Source: Phocaeicola coprocola DSM 17136 (GTDB lineage Bacteria; Bacteroidota; Bacteroidia; Bacteroidales; Bacteroidaceae). Taken from it: a stretch of 64,000 nucleotides of DNA. Position 1 is the first letter of the stretch. Each line of letters opens with the position of its first letter. The position numbers and the translations under genes were made by a program. Below are positions 44,326 through 53,759 of this stretch, one piece after another. A model generated the notes under the pieces. The model had not been told where the DNA came from. It made no database searches and saw only the letters and a list, made by a program, of their open reading frames with translations. Where the stretch lies: contig NZ_DS981509.1 of assembly GCF_000154845.1 (NCBI RefSeq), forward strand, positions 62,001-126,000, written 5' to 3'.

Positions 44326-45117
44326 TTATTTCTTCTGAGCTTTTCCGGCTCTGCGGTTAATAATAATCAACAATACCAATATAACAACAAACGTAAGGGC
44401 GGACAACGGACGAAGCTCAGGAGTCAGTCCTCCCTTTCGGGCATCGGCATAAATATAAGTAGAGAGGGTTTCCAGTCCCTGATTACCGATGGTAAACACT
44501 GTTACGGCAAAATCATCGAACGAGATAGTCAGTGCCAGCAGGAAACCGCTGATCATACCCGGACGTATCTCAGGAATAATCACTTTCCAGAGTGCCTGCA
44601 TCGGTGTTGCTCCCAGATCGAGTGCTGCTTCATACAGGTTCGGATTCATCTGTTTCAGACGGGGAAGTACACTCAGCACCACATAAGGCGTACAAAAAGT
44701 AATATGAGCCAGCACAACAGTTGTAAATCCCTGTGTTACTCCCAAAGAAACAAACAGCAGGAACAGCGATATACCCGTAATGATATCCCCGTTTAAGATA
44801 GGAATCGTATTGATAAATCCTACAGCTTTCCGGCTGCGAGCCCGCAAGTTGAATATTCCAATAGCTGCAATACTTCCCAACAAAGTAGAAACCGTAGCAG
44901 CAATGAAAGCAATGGCGATCGTATTGATACAAGCATTCATCAGCGAATGGTGTGCACCGGTATTCATCAGTGACTCATAAAGCTTAAATGAAAAACCTGT
45001 CCAGTTACCCAGCACTTTTGCTTCGGTAAACGAATAAACCACAATAATCAAAATAGGTGCATAAAGCAAAATCAGCAATATCCACAAATATGTCTGCTCG
45101 ATGATTCTTCTTACCAT
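44326..45117 (-). CDS. potC: Spermidine/putrescine ABC transporter permease
   Basis: A 263-residue inner-membrane permease with six membrane segments. It carries the EAA loop YEAALDLGATPMQALWKVIIPEIRPG (about 157-182) that docks onto PotA. It pairs with the PotB permease, whose stop codon it overlaps by seven bases, so the two are coupled. Confidence 0.93.
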   Translation of the reverse strand: MVRRIIEQTYLWILLILLYAPILIIVVYSFTEAKVLGNWTGFSFKLYESLMNTGAHHSLMNACINTIAIAFIAATVSTLLGSIAAIGIFNLRARSRKAVGFINTIPILNGDIITGISLFLLFVSLGVTQGFTTVVLAHITFCTPYVVLSVLPRLKQMNPNLYEAALDLGATPMQALWKVIIPEIRPGMISGFLLALTISFDDFAVTVFTIGNQGLETLSTYIYADARKGGLTPELRPLSALTFVVILVLLIIINRRAGKAQKK

Positions 45118-45911
45118 ACACCACCTCCTCTCTCCGACTCATCCTTATTTTCGGGAGTAAACAAGGAAGTTGCGGCAATAAGGAACAACATGATGAGCGA
45201 AAGAGCTGCTCCGTAGTTCCACAAGCTGTTGTTTATATTTTCCTGTATGGTAGTTCCGAAAAGCTTGATATTGTTCATGGTCAACAGCTCGGCAATGGCA
45301 AAAGTCGAAATAGTAGGCATGAATACCATCATGATACCGCTTACCACACCCGGCATGGACAAAGGAAATATAACCTTCCAGAATACCTGGAAAGAGTTTG
45401 CTCCCAAATCCTGTGCTGCTTCAATGTAACTTCTGTCCATCTTCTGCAAGGTATTGTAAATGGGATAAATCATAAAGGGAATAAAATTGTATATCATACC
45501 GAAAATCAAAGCTCCCTCTCCCAACGGCAGCCTGCAAAAATCGAACAACGCTACCGTGGCAAGTGTACGTACCAGAATGTTTACCCACATCGGAAGGATA
45601 AACAACATGATCAGCGTACGCGAATAACTCAGATTCTTGCTGTTGTTCAGAATCCAGGCTACCGGATAACCCAGTAATATACAGCCAAGAGTAGTAAGAA
45701 TGGCAATACCTATAGAGTACACAAATGTATTGACAGACTCCGAATGAGCAAAAAACTTACTGAAATTAGCCAGTGTAAGATGTCCCATATCGTCGGTAAA
45801 TGCATATACTACAATCAGCAACAGCGGAATAATTACGAATATGACCGAAAAAATGAGATACGGCAAAACCCAACTCTTGCGTGAAGAGAAAAAATGTTGC
45901 AAATTCTTCAT
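45111..45911 (-). CDS. potB: Spermidine/putrescine ABC transporter permease
   Basis: A 266-residue permease with six membrane segments and the EAA loop YIEAAQDLGANSFQVFWKVIFPLSMPG (about 164-190). It lies 10 bases after potA and overlaps potC. It forms the membrane channel with PotC. Confidence 0.93.
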   Translation of the reverse strand: MKNLQHFFSSRKSWVLPYLIFSVIFVIIPLLLIVVYAFTDDMGHLTLANFSKFFAHSESVNTFVYSIGIAILTTLGCILLGYPVAWILNNSKNLSYSRTLIMLFILPMWVNILVRTLATVALFDFCRLPLGEGALIFGMIYNFIPFMIYPIYNTLQKMDRSYIEAAQDLGANSFQVFWKVIFPLSMPGVVSGIMMVFMPTISTFAIAELLTMNNIKLFGTTIQENINNSLWNYGAALSLIMLFLIAATSLFTPENKDESERGGGVW

Positions 45912-45921
45912 TATCCTTATA

Positions 45922-47310
45922 TTAACATATTACACGAATAGCCTCAGCAGGAATAGTGATACCTACACGGTCACCATCGTCCCACACATCATTAGTATTG
46001 ACGAATACATTCTCGTCCCAATCGGAAAAGACAGTAAGATGATAATGGTTTCCTTTATAAAGTATGAATTTCACTTCACCGGTAAGCATACCGTCTTCTT
46101 CATTATCCTGCAATATCACTTTGTCGAAATCGACCTCTACCTTCACATTTTTCCAGTCGCGTGACGAGTCACTCATGTCCACCCGAGGACATTCGAACTC
46201 GCAACCGAGAAATTCCACATGCGTTTCATCCATCATGGATGCCTCAAACGTATTACATACACGTTCCTTCTGCATGATATGTATGTCCATCGGCTTAATC
46301 AGCAGACCGACTTCCGAACCTGCTTCGAAAGCATGATAATCTTGTACCAGAAACTCATAATCGCCCACAGCAACTGCCATTTCGTAATGCACTCCCTTAA
46401 AGATGCACGACTGAACGATACCGCGAAGCTGTGCAGCATCGGAAACAGGAAATATATACAAGTCTTCCGGACGTATCACCACATCGACAGGAGCATTTTC
46501 TCCAAATCCCTTATCCACACACTCAAACTCCTGACCGCAGAAACGAACCAGACAGTCACGCACCATCGTACCGTTCAAGATATTACTTTCACCAATAAAA
46601 TCGGCAACAAACGAATTGATCGGCTCATTATAGATATCTGTCGGTGTACCTATCTGCTGGATTTTTCCTTCGCTCATTACCACGATGGTATCACTCAGTG
46701 TCAATGCTTCTTCCTGATCGTGAGTAACATAAACAAAGGTAATGCCCAGACGGCGGTGCATTTCCTTCAACTCCATCTGCATGTCCTTACGCATTTTCAG
46801 GTCGAGTGCAGCAAGAGGCTCATCAAGCAACAACACTTCCGGCTCGTTTACAATGGCACGGGCAATAGCCACACGCTGCTGCTGTCCGCCCGACAAAGAG
46901 TTTACGTCACGGTACTCATAGTCGGTCATACCCACCATTTTCAACGCAGCCTTCACCTTTTTCTCCATTTCTGCCTTAGGCATTTTTTTCAGCTTCAGTC
47001 CGAAAGCGATATTATCATATACATTCAGGTGAGGAAACAAAGCATACTTCTGGAATACCGTATTCACCGGACGACGATGCGGAGGAATTTGTGTAATCTC
47101 CTTCCCACCAATGTACAACTCGCCCTCCGAGGCAGTCTGAAAACCTGCGATAAGCCGCAGCAAAGTAGTCTTTCCGCATCCGGAAGGACCAAGAATCGTC
47201 ACAAACTCACCTTTACGGATAGATAAGTTTATATTATCGAGTGCCGTTTTTTCACCAAAAAACTTCGACACATTCTTTACTTCAATAATAGGTTTATTGT
47301 CTTGTTGCAT
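45922..47310 (-). CDS. potA: Spermidine/putrescine ABC transporter ATP-binding protein
   Basis: A 462-residue ATPase. Walker A is [12 protein letters not shown] (about 37-48), the signature [15 protein letters not shown] (about 138-152) and Walker [13 protein letters not shown] (about 158-169). The C-terminal TOBE-type regulatory part is longer than usual (typical PotA about 350-380 residues) and appears to hold two TOBE-like repeats. It is first in the operon and powers import through PotBC. A -7 box on its strand is at 47334-47341. Confidence 0.93.
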   Translation of the reverse strand: MQQDNKPIIEVKNVSKFFGEKTALDNINLSIRKGEFVTILGPSGCGKTTLLRLIAGFQTASEGELYIGGKEITQIPPHRRPVNTVFQKYALFPHLNVYDNIAFGLKLKKMPKAEMEKKVKAALKMVGMTDYEYRDVNSLSGGQQQRVAIARAIVNEPEVLLLDEPLAALDLKMRKDMQMELKEMHRRLGITFVYVTHDQEEALTLSDTIVVMSEGKIQQIGTPTDIYNEPINSFVADFIGESNILNGTMVRDCLVRFCGQEFECVDKGFGENAPVDVVIRPEDLYIFPVSDAAQLRGIVQSCIFKGVHYEMAVAVGDYEFLVQDYHAFEAGSEVGLLIKPMDIHIMQKERVCNTFEASMMDETHVEFLGCEFECPRVDMSDSSRDWKNVKVEVDFDKVILQDNEEDGMLTGEVKFILYKGNHYHLTVFSDWDENVFVNTNDVWDDGDRVGITIPAEAIRVIC

Positions 47311-47333
47311 ACACTTGTTCTGATTTCAGCCTG

Positions 47334-47341
47334 CAAAGGTA
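47334..47341 (-). promoter_or_regulatory. -7 box of the potABCD operon
   Basis: Reads TACCTTTG on the minus strand, 24 bases before potA. Confidence 0.55.
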
Positions 47342-47408
47342 CACATTATTATTAATTTATCCCGCCAAAATAAAACAGTTTTAGCAGTACAACCCAACGA
47401 GAATATTT

Positions 47409-50291
47409 TTAATTCTCTTTTCTGAAATCGAACATCAGGTTCAGACGTAACCCTTCATCTCCCTTCTTGATACGTATATTTCCCGGCTGACTGTTCGGAC
47501 CTTGTTGTTCAATCGGCTTGAACGAACAGATGGCAGGGATATCAAGCAAGAACGATATATCCCCTTCAGGAAATTCGGGCATGGTCCGTTTTGCACTGCC
47601 TTTCGGTTCTTCGGGTGTAAAGACACGATAGAAAATACCGTCCGTACGCGAATAAACAGTAAAAGGTGCTGTATCGCTTTCGAACGTAGCCCAATACATA
47701 TTGGCATGATAGCCCTTAAATTCAGGGTAAACGAGATTGTCGTAACTCTCGCCCGTAACGGTATTGTTGTAATCTTTATGCCAGATACCATAATTCGTAC
47801 CCGGAATACGATTTTTCCACACCCGGTAAGGTCCTCTGCCCAGCCATTTCATCCCCTTACAAATGCGTTCCGGATAAGAAAAAGTCAATCCCAGATTATA
47901 TACCTCCGTATCCATGAAAGCATCATCGAAACCTCCGCCTCCCGACGCACGGTTCAGCAGTACCGCATCCATGTAAAGCAATCCCTGAGAGGTAAGCCGC
48001 CAGACAATCGAATCAGCTCCTCCCTTGTAGCGGGCACAAAAAACGGCTTCTTCCGAATCCTGACGCACATAACTGCTGGCAGGCTGGTAGAGCATCTTCA
48101 TGCCGACTGCTACCGGACCATTGGTTAAAGGTATCTCAGTATTCCCCGAAAGCACACGGAGAATCATCCCCGTAGCCGCATCGAAAGTTACGCTTACCTT
48201 CTCACTTTTCAGTACAATTTCTTTTCCGTTGTTACGTGCCGAAACAGTATTACCGGACAAGCCCGTGGCAACCTGTGCCAAATGACGCTGAAAATACGGA
48301 TTTGCAAGCCGGATAGGAAAAGACCAATCACAAATGCGATGTCCGTCCCTGTCGAAGGCTTCCAGTTTCAATACATCTCCTTCAGCAAAAGAAGCCGGCA
48401 ACGAAAAACGAGCTTTGCCTGTCTCACCCGGAGACAAGGCAGGAAGCGTAACCTCGCCACGCGCCAATATACGGGAAACAGCTCCCTGCATAGGAATGTC
48501 ACACGACAAAACTTCATAAGTCATCCGGCAATCTTTTAAATTGGTATAGATATATTCATTCGAGACGAAAAAGCTTCCATCGAAATGTTCTGTTATAAGC
48601 AAGGGTTTTATCTGTACCGGCGACCACTGGGAACGTATGGCATAGAAACTTCCTTCCTTTTCCCTGCGTGGTCCCACAACACCATCGGGAGCATTCGATC
48701 CGTCCGAATCAAGCACGCCTCCTCTGTCGGAACGTTTGGGAGCCTCATCACAGAATACCCAGATAAAGCCTCCTGCAAACATGGGATTCGTCATCCACCT
48801 GTCCCAAAAGTCACGAAGTCCGGCTCCTCCACCCTGATCGTACATGGCATGCATAAACTCTGTAGGCATAAACACCTTATATCCGTTGGTAAAGCGTGCC
48901 ACACCTGTAAGATAGGCCGGATAATGATGCGTATCAAGTCCGTCGAAATCAGCCCAGGGATGGATGACATGCCTACGCTGAAACTTATCGTATTTACAGA
49001 AAAGGCTGTCATTATCGGTATTCCATCCGCCTTCGTTTCCGTTACTCCATAAGATAACCGACGGATGATTCACATCCCGTTCTACCATTTCCCTGATCAG
49101 CCGTGCACCGGTTTCCGTATCATAACGTCCATGCCAGCCCGAAAGCTCATCGATATATACCAGTCCGAGAGAGTCGCACATATCAAGAAAATGTTCATCG
49201 GGCGGATAATGAGAACGTACAGCATTCATATTCATTTCTTTAATGAGCAGAGCATCCTGACGACTCATGGCTGCACTTGTAGTCCGTCCGCCGTCTACCG
49301 AAAACGAATGCCGGTTGATACCTTTCACAATCAGGCGGGTTCCGTTCAGATAAATACCGTCTTGCGGAAAAAACTCAATGGTACGGAATCCGATCCGCTC
49401 TTCACGAACCTGAATAACGTTTCCGCTGCGGTCTTTCAGTTCCAGACGCGCCACATAAAGTTCCGGAGCTTCGATATTCCATACTTTTACATCCGACCAT
49501 TTGCATGTAAACCCGGTTTCTCTGCCGGAGGTGGCAAGCGGACAACTGACCTGCTCTTTGCCTTGCAGTGTCCGTAAGGGCTTTCCGTCTTTCAACCCTC
49601 TTATGGATACAGCCAGCACATGTCCTTCGGCATTACCAGCCATGCGTACCGAAGCACGCAACGAACTGTCTGCACGCGCGTCAAGTATGAAATGTTCCAT
49701 CGAAACATCAGGAACAACCTCCAGCCATACCGGACGATAGATGCCCCCATACAGCCACCAGTCGGCACGTCGTTCGGCAGCATTCACCGACTTGTTTGCA
49801 GACTGCTTGGCTACTTTCACTTCGAGCAGGTTTTCCCCCTCGGCTTTCAGCAGTGAAGTTATGTCATAAGAAAAACGATAAAAAGCTCCCTGATGGATCT
49901 GTCCTGCCGGATTGCCATTTACCCTAACTTCGGCATCGGTCATCACCCCGTCGAAAAACAGTTTGATGCGGTCGTTTTTTCCACAATCGGGAGTAAGAAA
50001 ACGATAGCGGTATATACCTGTTTCATCACTGGGTTTTGCTCCTTTGATAGTATAATAACGTCCATAAGTGTATTCTCCAAATCCTTGCAATTCCCAGCAG
50101 GAAGGAACCTCTATGGATTTCCATTTCCCGGAATTTTGTCCTTTGGAACAATAAAATTCCCATGTACGGGTATAGTCTGTACCTGTTCCCGACAGGTAGA
50201 TACGTTCGGGATGTGGAGCCTGTGCCTGCATATTCAGTGCAGAACAGATGCCTAGTGCAAGCAAAGCACGACGGATAATGTGTGTTTTCAT
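47409..50291 (-). CDS. Secreted GH2 beta-galactosidase-type enzyme
   Basis: A 960-residue GH2 protein with a signal peptide (about 1-23). It has an N-terminal sugar-binding domain (WELQGFGEYTYGRYYTIKGA), immunoglobulin-like domains, and a catalytic barrel with the acid/base Glu in LWSNGNEGGWNTDND (about 413-427) and the nucleophile Glu in FMPTEFMHAMYDQGG (about 472-486). A C-terminal beta-sandwich follows. It removes beta-linked galactose or related sugars in the periplasm. It is monocistronic with a -7 box (50324-50331 on its strand). The substrate is not certain. Confidence 0.92.
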   Translation of the reverse strand: MKTHIIRRALLALGICSALNMQAQAPHPERIYLSGTGTDYTRTWEFYCSKGQNSGKWKSIEVPSCWELQGFGEYTYGRYYTIKGAKPSDETGIYRYRFLTPDCGKNDRIKLFFDGVMTDAEVRVNGNPAGQIHQGAFYRFSYDITSLLKAEGENLLEVKVAKQSANKSVNAAERRADWWLYGGIYRPVWLEVVPDVSMEHFILDARADSSLRASVRMAGNAEGHVLAVSIRGLKDGKPLRTLQGKEQVSCPLATSGRETGFTCKWSDVKVWNIEAPELYVARLELKDRSGNVIQVREERIGFRTIEFFPQDGIYLNGTRLIVKGINRHSFSVDGGRTTSAAMSRQDALLIKEMNMNAVRSHYPPDEHFLDMCDSLGLVYIDELSGWHGRYDTETGARLIREMVERDVNHPSVILWSNGNEGGWNTDNDSLFCKYDKFQRRHVIHPWADFDGLDTHHYPAYLTGVARFTNGYKVFMPTEFMHAMYDQGGGAGLRDFWDRWMTNPMFAGGFIWVFCDEAPKRSDRGGVLDSDGSNAPDGVVGPRREKEGSFYAIRSQWSPVQIKPLLITEHFDGSFFVSNEYIYTNLKDCRMTYEVLSCDIPMQGAVSRILARGEVTLPALSPGETGKARFSLPASFAEGDVLKLEAFDRDGHRICDWSFPIRLANPYFQRHLAQVATGLSGNTVSARNNGKEIVLKSEKVSVTFDAATGMILRVLSGNTEIPLTNGPVAVGMKMLYQPASSYVRQDSEEAVFCARYKGGADSIVWRLTSQGLLYMDAVLLNRASGGGGFDDAFMDTEVYNLGLTFSYPERICKGMKWLGRGPYRVWKNRIPGTNYGIWHKDYNNTVTGESYDNLVYPEFKGYHANMYWATFESDTAPFTVYSRTDGIFYRVFTPEEPKGSAKRTMPEFPEGDISFLLDIPAICSFKPIEQQGPNSQPGNIRIKKGDEGLRLNLMFDFRKEN

Positions 50292-50323
50292 ATAAAAAAA
50301 TGCCTGAATTGGATTCTTTCAGG

Positions 50324-50331
50324 CAAAGATA
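50324..50331 (-). promoter_or_regulatory. -7 box for the GH2 gene
   Basis: Reads TATCTTTG on the minus strand, 33 bases before the ATG. Confidence 0.5.
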
Positions 50332-50468
50332 AGGATTCGAAAAGAGCAGGGAAATAGAAATTTGTACACTTAAATGTATATCCGTGCATTTCAATGAATT
50401 ACACTTACTGTACACAGACCTAAAAAAACATGCTCTTCTTTTCCGGAAAATATGCTCTTCTTTTGATT

Positions 50469-50507
50469 AAAATATCAGCATCTTTTTCTGAAAAGATGCT
50501 GATATTT
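50469..50507 (-). terminator. Terminator of the Smr-domain gene
   Basis: AAATATCAGCATCTTTT pairs with its complement around a 5-base loop. Just beyond lies a tandem ATGCTCTTCTTTT (about 50430-50465). Confidence 0.75.
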
Positions 50508-50575
50508 TCAGAGCAGGAATAAATCTGTGTGATTTATGTCCGGAATGGTATTCTGATTTCCTGCTGTTACCCCGG

Positions 50576-51628
50576 TTATCGGATAGTCACCATGGTAGCT
50601 CCGAAACCGTATTCGCGGAACGAAGCGTCCTGACTGGGATAGTTTTTATATTTGCGCTTGAGTTCATCAAGTATGGCACGACGCAAGACTCCATCACCTT
50701 TTCCGTGGATAAACACGATTTTCTGTCCTTTCTTATTTTTGTATTCTTCCAGTGTCTTGCGGAATACATCAAGCTGATAGTTCAGCATTTCTGCATTTCC
50801 CATACCTGTAGTATCGTCCAGCAGTTCATGAATGTGCAAGTCTACTTCTACAATATCATTTTTTACCTTGTGCTGTTTCTTTTGCAGCTTGGCTGGAACA
50901 TCCGACACATTCTTCTGCAACAGAGCTTCCTTGATATCGTTGGCCGAAACATATACTTGTTTTACTTCTTCATCATCGCGTACAATATCGTATATCAAAG
51001 CCGGTTCGGCAAAGAAATCACTCTGCTGGAACGTATGCAACTTGTAGAATTTTACGGTATCAATACGCACTTCCGTATTGATGGCATTCTTCAGAAGGAA
51101 AGTACGGTCGTCTTTATAAGCAAGCAGTTGCACGGCTACATGTTCCATACCGTTCAATTCACTCTTTTCGAACTCCTCCAGATGCATCTTCATATTCGGC
51201 TTGATGGTTCCTCTGCTGCGCAATGTCCAGCTTTTTCCTTCTGCCGACAAATACAGATAATCGACAAAATAGTTGCTGTCGTTCACCAGATAAGCATCAA
51301 AAGCAGTCGATGAAATGGCCTTTACATCCTGAGGCACATAAGCCAGATATACGTTCAATACATCATTTCCCCGTATCTCCGGAGCACGGTATGTTACAGG
51401 CTTTTCTTCCTCTATTTCTTCTTCGGCTGCTTGCGGTGCTTCGGGTTTCTTTGCTGACTTAAGCGGAATATTATAGTCATCCGTCTGAATGACAACACAC
51501 TCCTTTATCAGCATAGGTATCTCAAAACCGTCTTCACCTTCTACCAGCGCAACATCTTTTCCCTGAAATCCTCTTACTATTCCTCCTCCTACTTCGCTAA
51601 GGAAGCGGACTTTATCTCCTATTTTCAT
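50576..51628 (-). CDS. DUF2027 and Smr-domain protein
   Basis: A 350-residue protein. The N-terminus ([38 protein letters not shown] in part) is the MutS2-like SH3 opening; a DUF2027 beta-rich domain follows (about 85-230). The C-terminal Smr nuclease-like domain (about 265-350) has VDLHIHEL and [16 protein letters not shown] with the HGxG motif. Smr domains cleave DNA or RNA, for example at stalled ribosomes, but the role of this architecture is unknown. It is monocistronic with a -7 box at 51657-51664. Confidence 0.85.
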   Translation of the reverse strand: MKIGDKVRFLSEVGGGIVRGFQGKDVALVEGEDGFEIPMLIKECVVIQTDDYNIPLKSAKKPEAPQAAEEEIEEEKPVTYRAPEIRGNDVLNVYLAYVPQDVKAISSTAFDAYLVNDSNYFVDYLYLSAEGKSWTLRSRGTIKPNMKMHLEEFEKSELNGMEHVAVQLLAYKDDRTFLLKNAINTEVRIDTVKFYKLHTFQQSDFFAEPALIYDIVRDDEEVKQVYVSANDIKEALLQKNVSDVPAKLQKKQHKVKNDIVEVDLHIHELLDDTTGMGNAEMLNYQLDVFRKTLEEYKNKKGQKIVFIHGKGDGVLRRAILDELKRKYKNYPSQDASFREYGFGATMVTIR

Positions 51629-51888
51629 ATTTTCTTCTTATTTGGTTTATTACGCAAAAGTAAGGATTTTACTAGTGAGTAATGATATTTTTACCTACTT
51701 TTTAAAGCAATGTTTTTCCTTTATCTATATAGGAAATATCTGAAACCTACTTCCCCAAGAGCGGACTTCAGGCAGTTTTTCCGATAAAAAACTGCCAGCT
51801 CATGTATCCGAAAGTGTATTCCGAAAGAAACAAGAATAAAAAAAGTTATTCTTATAGGACTGAGAACAAAAACCCGAAAGAAATTCAG

Positions 51889-51896
51889 TAATTTTG
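51889..51896 (+). promoter_or_regulatory. -7 box for queA (TAATTTTG)
   Basis: TAnnTTTG match 29 bases before the ATG. Confidence 0.55.
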
Positions 51897-51924
51897 CAGA
51901 CATTAAAAAATACTACTCAACACT

Positions 51925-53142
51925 ATGACAGAAACTAAGCATATAAAAATCAGCGATTATAACTATCCGCTACCCGATGAACGTATTGCTAAATTCCCGC
52001 TTCCTGTACGCGACCAGTCGAAATTACTTGTATATCGCCACGGGGAAGTAAGCGAAACTGTATTTACTTCTTTACCCGACTATATGGAACCGGGTATGCT
52101 GATGGTTTTCAATAATACAAAAGTTATTCAGGCACGCCTGCACTTCAGAAAGGAAACAGGTGCACTGATCGAAATATTTTGTCTGGAACCTATTCAGCCA
52201 AACGATTATGTACTCAATTTCCAGCAGACTCATCATGCCGCATGGTTATGTATGATCGGTAACCTGAAGAAATGGAAAGAAGGGCCGCTGCATAAAGAGA
52301 TGACGGTAAAAGGAAAAACAATCACGCTGACCGCTACACGCGGAGAATGTCACGGTACAAGTCATTGGGTAGATTTCACCTGGGATAATCCGGAAGTTAC
52401 CTTTGCCGATATACTGGAAGTATTCGGCGAACTGCCTATTCCACCTTATCTGGATCGTGAAACTCAGGAAAGCGACAAGGAAACTTATCAGACTGTTTAC
52501 TCTAAAATAAAAGGATCGGTTGCTGCTCCTACTGCCGGACTGCATTTTACAGAACGCGTACTGGCATCGCTCAAAGAAAAAGGTGTAGACTTGGAAGAAG
52601 TCACGCTGCACGTAGGAGCCGGAACATTCAAACCGGTCAAAAGCGAAGAAATAGAAGGTCACGAAATGCATACAGAATACATTTCGGTCAACAAAAGCAC
52701 TATAGAAAAGCTGATTGCACATCGAGGAGAAGCTGTAGCTGTTGGTACAACTTCCGTACGTACACTCGAAAGCTTATATTATATAGGAGTAACTATCAGC
52801 CAGAATCCTGATGCCAGTCAGGAAGAATTGCACGTAAAACAGTGGCAACCCTATGAATCGGATGTTACACTCAGTACCATAGAGTCACTGCAATGTATAT
52901 TGGATTATATGAACCGCCATAATCTTGACGCACTCCATACAAGTACGCAGATTATTATCGCTCCCGGATACGAATACAAAATAGTGAAGCGCATGGTCAC
53001 AAACTTCCACCAGCCTCAAAGTACACTGCTTTTGCTGGTTTCGGCTTTCGTAAAAGGTGACTGGCATAAAATCTATGATTACGCACTGGCACACGATTTC
53101 CGTTTCCTGAGCTACGGAGACTCTTCGCTGCTTATTCCTTGA
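51925..53142 (+). CDS. queA: S-adenosylmethionine:tRNA ribosyltransferase-isomerase
   Basis: A 405-residue QueA protein. It has YPLPDERIAKFPLPVRDQSKLLV at the N-terminus, GTIxxGxxxE-like substrate regions, SVAAPTAGLHFTE (about 197-209), LHVGAGTFKPV (about 228-238) and NFHQPQSTLLLLVSAF near the end. It transfers the ribosyl part of SAM to preQ1 in tRNA to make epoxyqueuosine. The length is somewhat above that of Proteobacteria (about 350) but normal for this phylum. It is a single gene; a short peptide gene with its own promoter follows. Confidence 0.93.
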   Translation: MTETKHIKISDYNYPLPDERIAKFPLPVRDQSKLLVYRHGEVSETVFTSLPDYMEPGMLMVFNNTKVIQARLHFRKETGALIEIFCLEPIQPNDYVLNFQQTHHAAWLCMIGNLKKWKEGPLHKEMTVKGKTITLTATRGECHGTSHWVDFTWDNPEVTFADILEVFGELPIPPYLDRETQESDKETYQTVYSKIKGSVAAPTAGLHFTERVLASLKEKGVDLEEVTLHVGAGTFKPVKSEEIEGHEMHTEYISVNKSTIEKLIAHRGEAVAVGTTSVRTLESLYYIGVTISQNPDASQEELHVKQWQPYESDVTLSTIESLQCILDYMNRHNLDALHTSTQIIIAPGYEYKIVKRMVTNFHQPQSTLLLLVSAFVKGDWHKIYDYALAHDFRFLSYGDSSLLIP

Positions 53143-53225
53143 AGCACTCTTTGATATAAATCAAGAAAAGGGCATCGGAAGTCATTTTTTTCTTATTAGA
53201 TGAATAAAGAATAAACAAAACCCTG

Positions 53226-53233
53226 TAATTTTG
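53226..53233 (+). promoter_or_regulatory. -7 box (TAATTTTG) of a short transcript
   Basis: TAnnTTTG match. It would start a transcript of about 290 bases that ends at the terminator at 53483 and contains only the peptide gene. Confidence 0.5.
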
Positions 53234-53347
53234 TGTTGTAAAACATAAAACAAGGATAACATTAACTAGACTAACCCCATAAAAAGAGGGGAAAAGCAAT
53301 ACTAAATTAACTTAGTAAACGCAAAAACAAAAGAAAGGGTAACAATT

Positions 53348-53434
53348 ATGAAACAGGTAAAAGATTTATTCAAAGCTATTAAGAAAAACTTGAATGCAAG
53401 TGCAATGGCAATGTACGGTCAGTATACAAGATAA
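53348..53434 (+). CDS. 28-residue basic peptide
   Basis: ATG to TAA with 28 codons: MKQVKDLFKAIKKNLN followed by ASAMAMYGQYTR. It has a basic amphipathic helical N-terminal half and a neutral C-terminal half; no cysteines and no signal peptide. It lies between its own -7 box (53226-53233) and a strong terminator (53483-53528), with a 5' leader of about 110 bases and an AGAAAGGG stretch before the ATG. That isolated, well-framed unit suggests a real small gene. Function unknown. Too short for routine gene calling. Confidence 0.6.
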   Translation: MKQVKDLFKAIKKNLNASAMAMYGQYTR

Positions 53435-53482
53435 TATACACCGTACTGATTTTAGAAAAACATCAATACATCATCCATAACC

Positions 53483-53528
53483 AGAGGACGAAAGATTTTC
53501 AGATAAAATCTTTTGTCCTCTTTTTTTA
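53483..53528 (+). terminator. Terminator of the peptide transcript
   Basis: AGAGGAC-G-AAAGATTTT pairs with AAAATCTTT-T-GTCCTCT, followed by seven T. Confidence 0.85.
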
Positions 53529-53737
53529 TATTTAGTAAACTGAAGCTTTACACACTCTTACAGATTATTCATTACCACCAATCAAGATATCTTCTCCCTA
53601 CCTTCTCAGCCTAAGGGATATTCTATTCTTCCACTCAGACCATGCAAGTTATCGCATGATATCTTTAAGACACTCATATTTCTCCAGAGAATAAGGCGAA
53701 TGATCGGGTAAGGCGTGAACCAGTTGTTACGTTAATC
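53529..53737. other. Gene-free stretch beside the ISAon1-type element
   Basis: About 210 bases with stops in all frames; no RNA gene or repeat recognised. Confidence 0.5.
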
Positions 53738-53759
53738 CGTTTTTAGGGTCAGTAGAAAT

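Noticed and set aside
46219-47226. A 335-codon frame opposite potA
   Set aside because: It is wholly antisense to a clear ABC ATPase and its product has no domain pattern.
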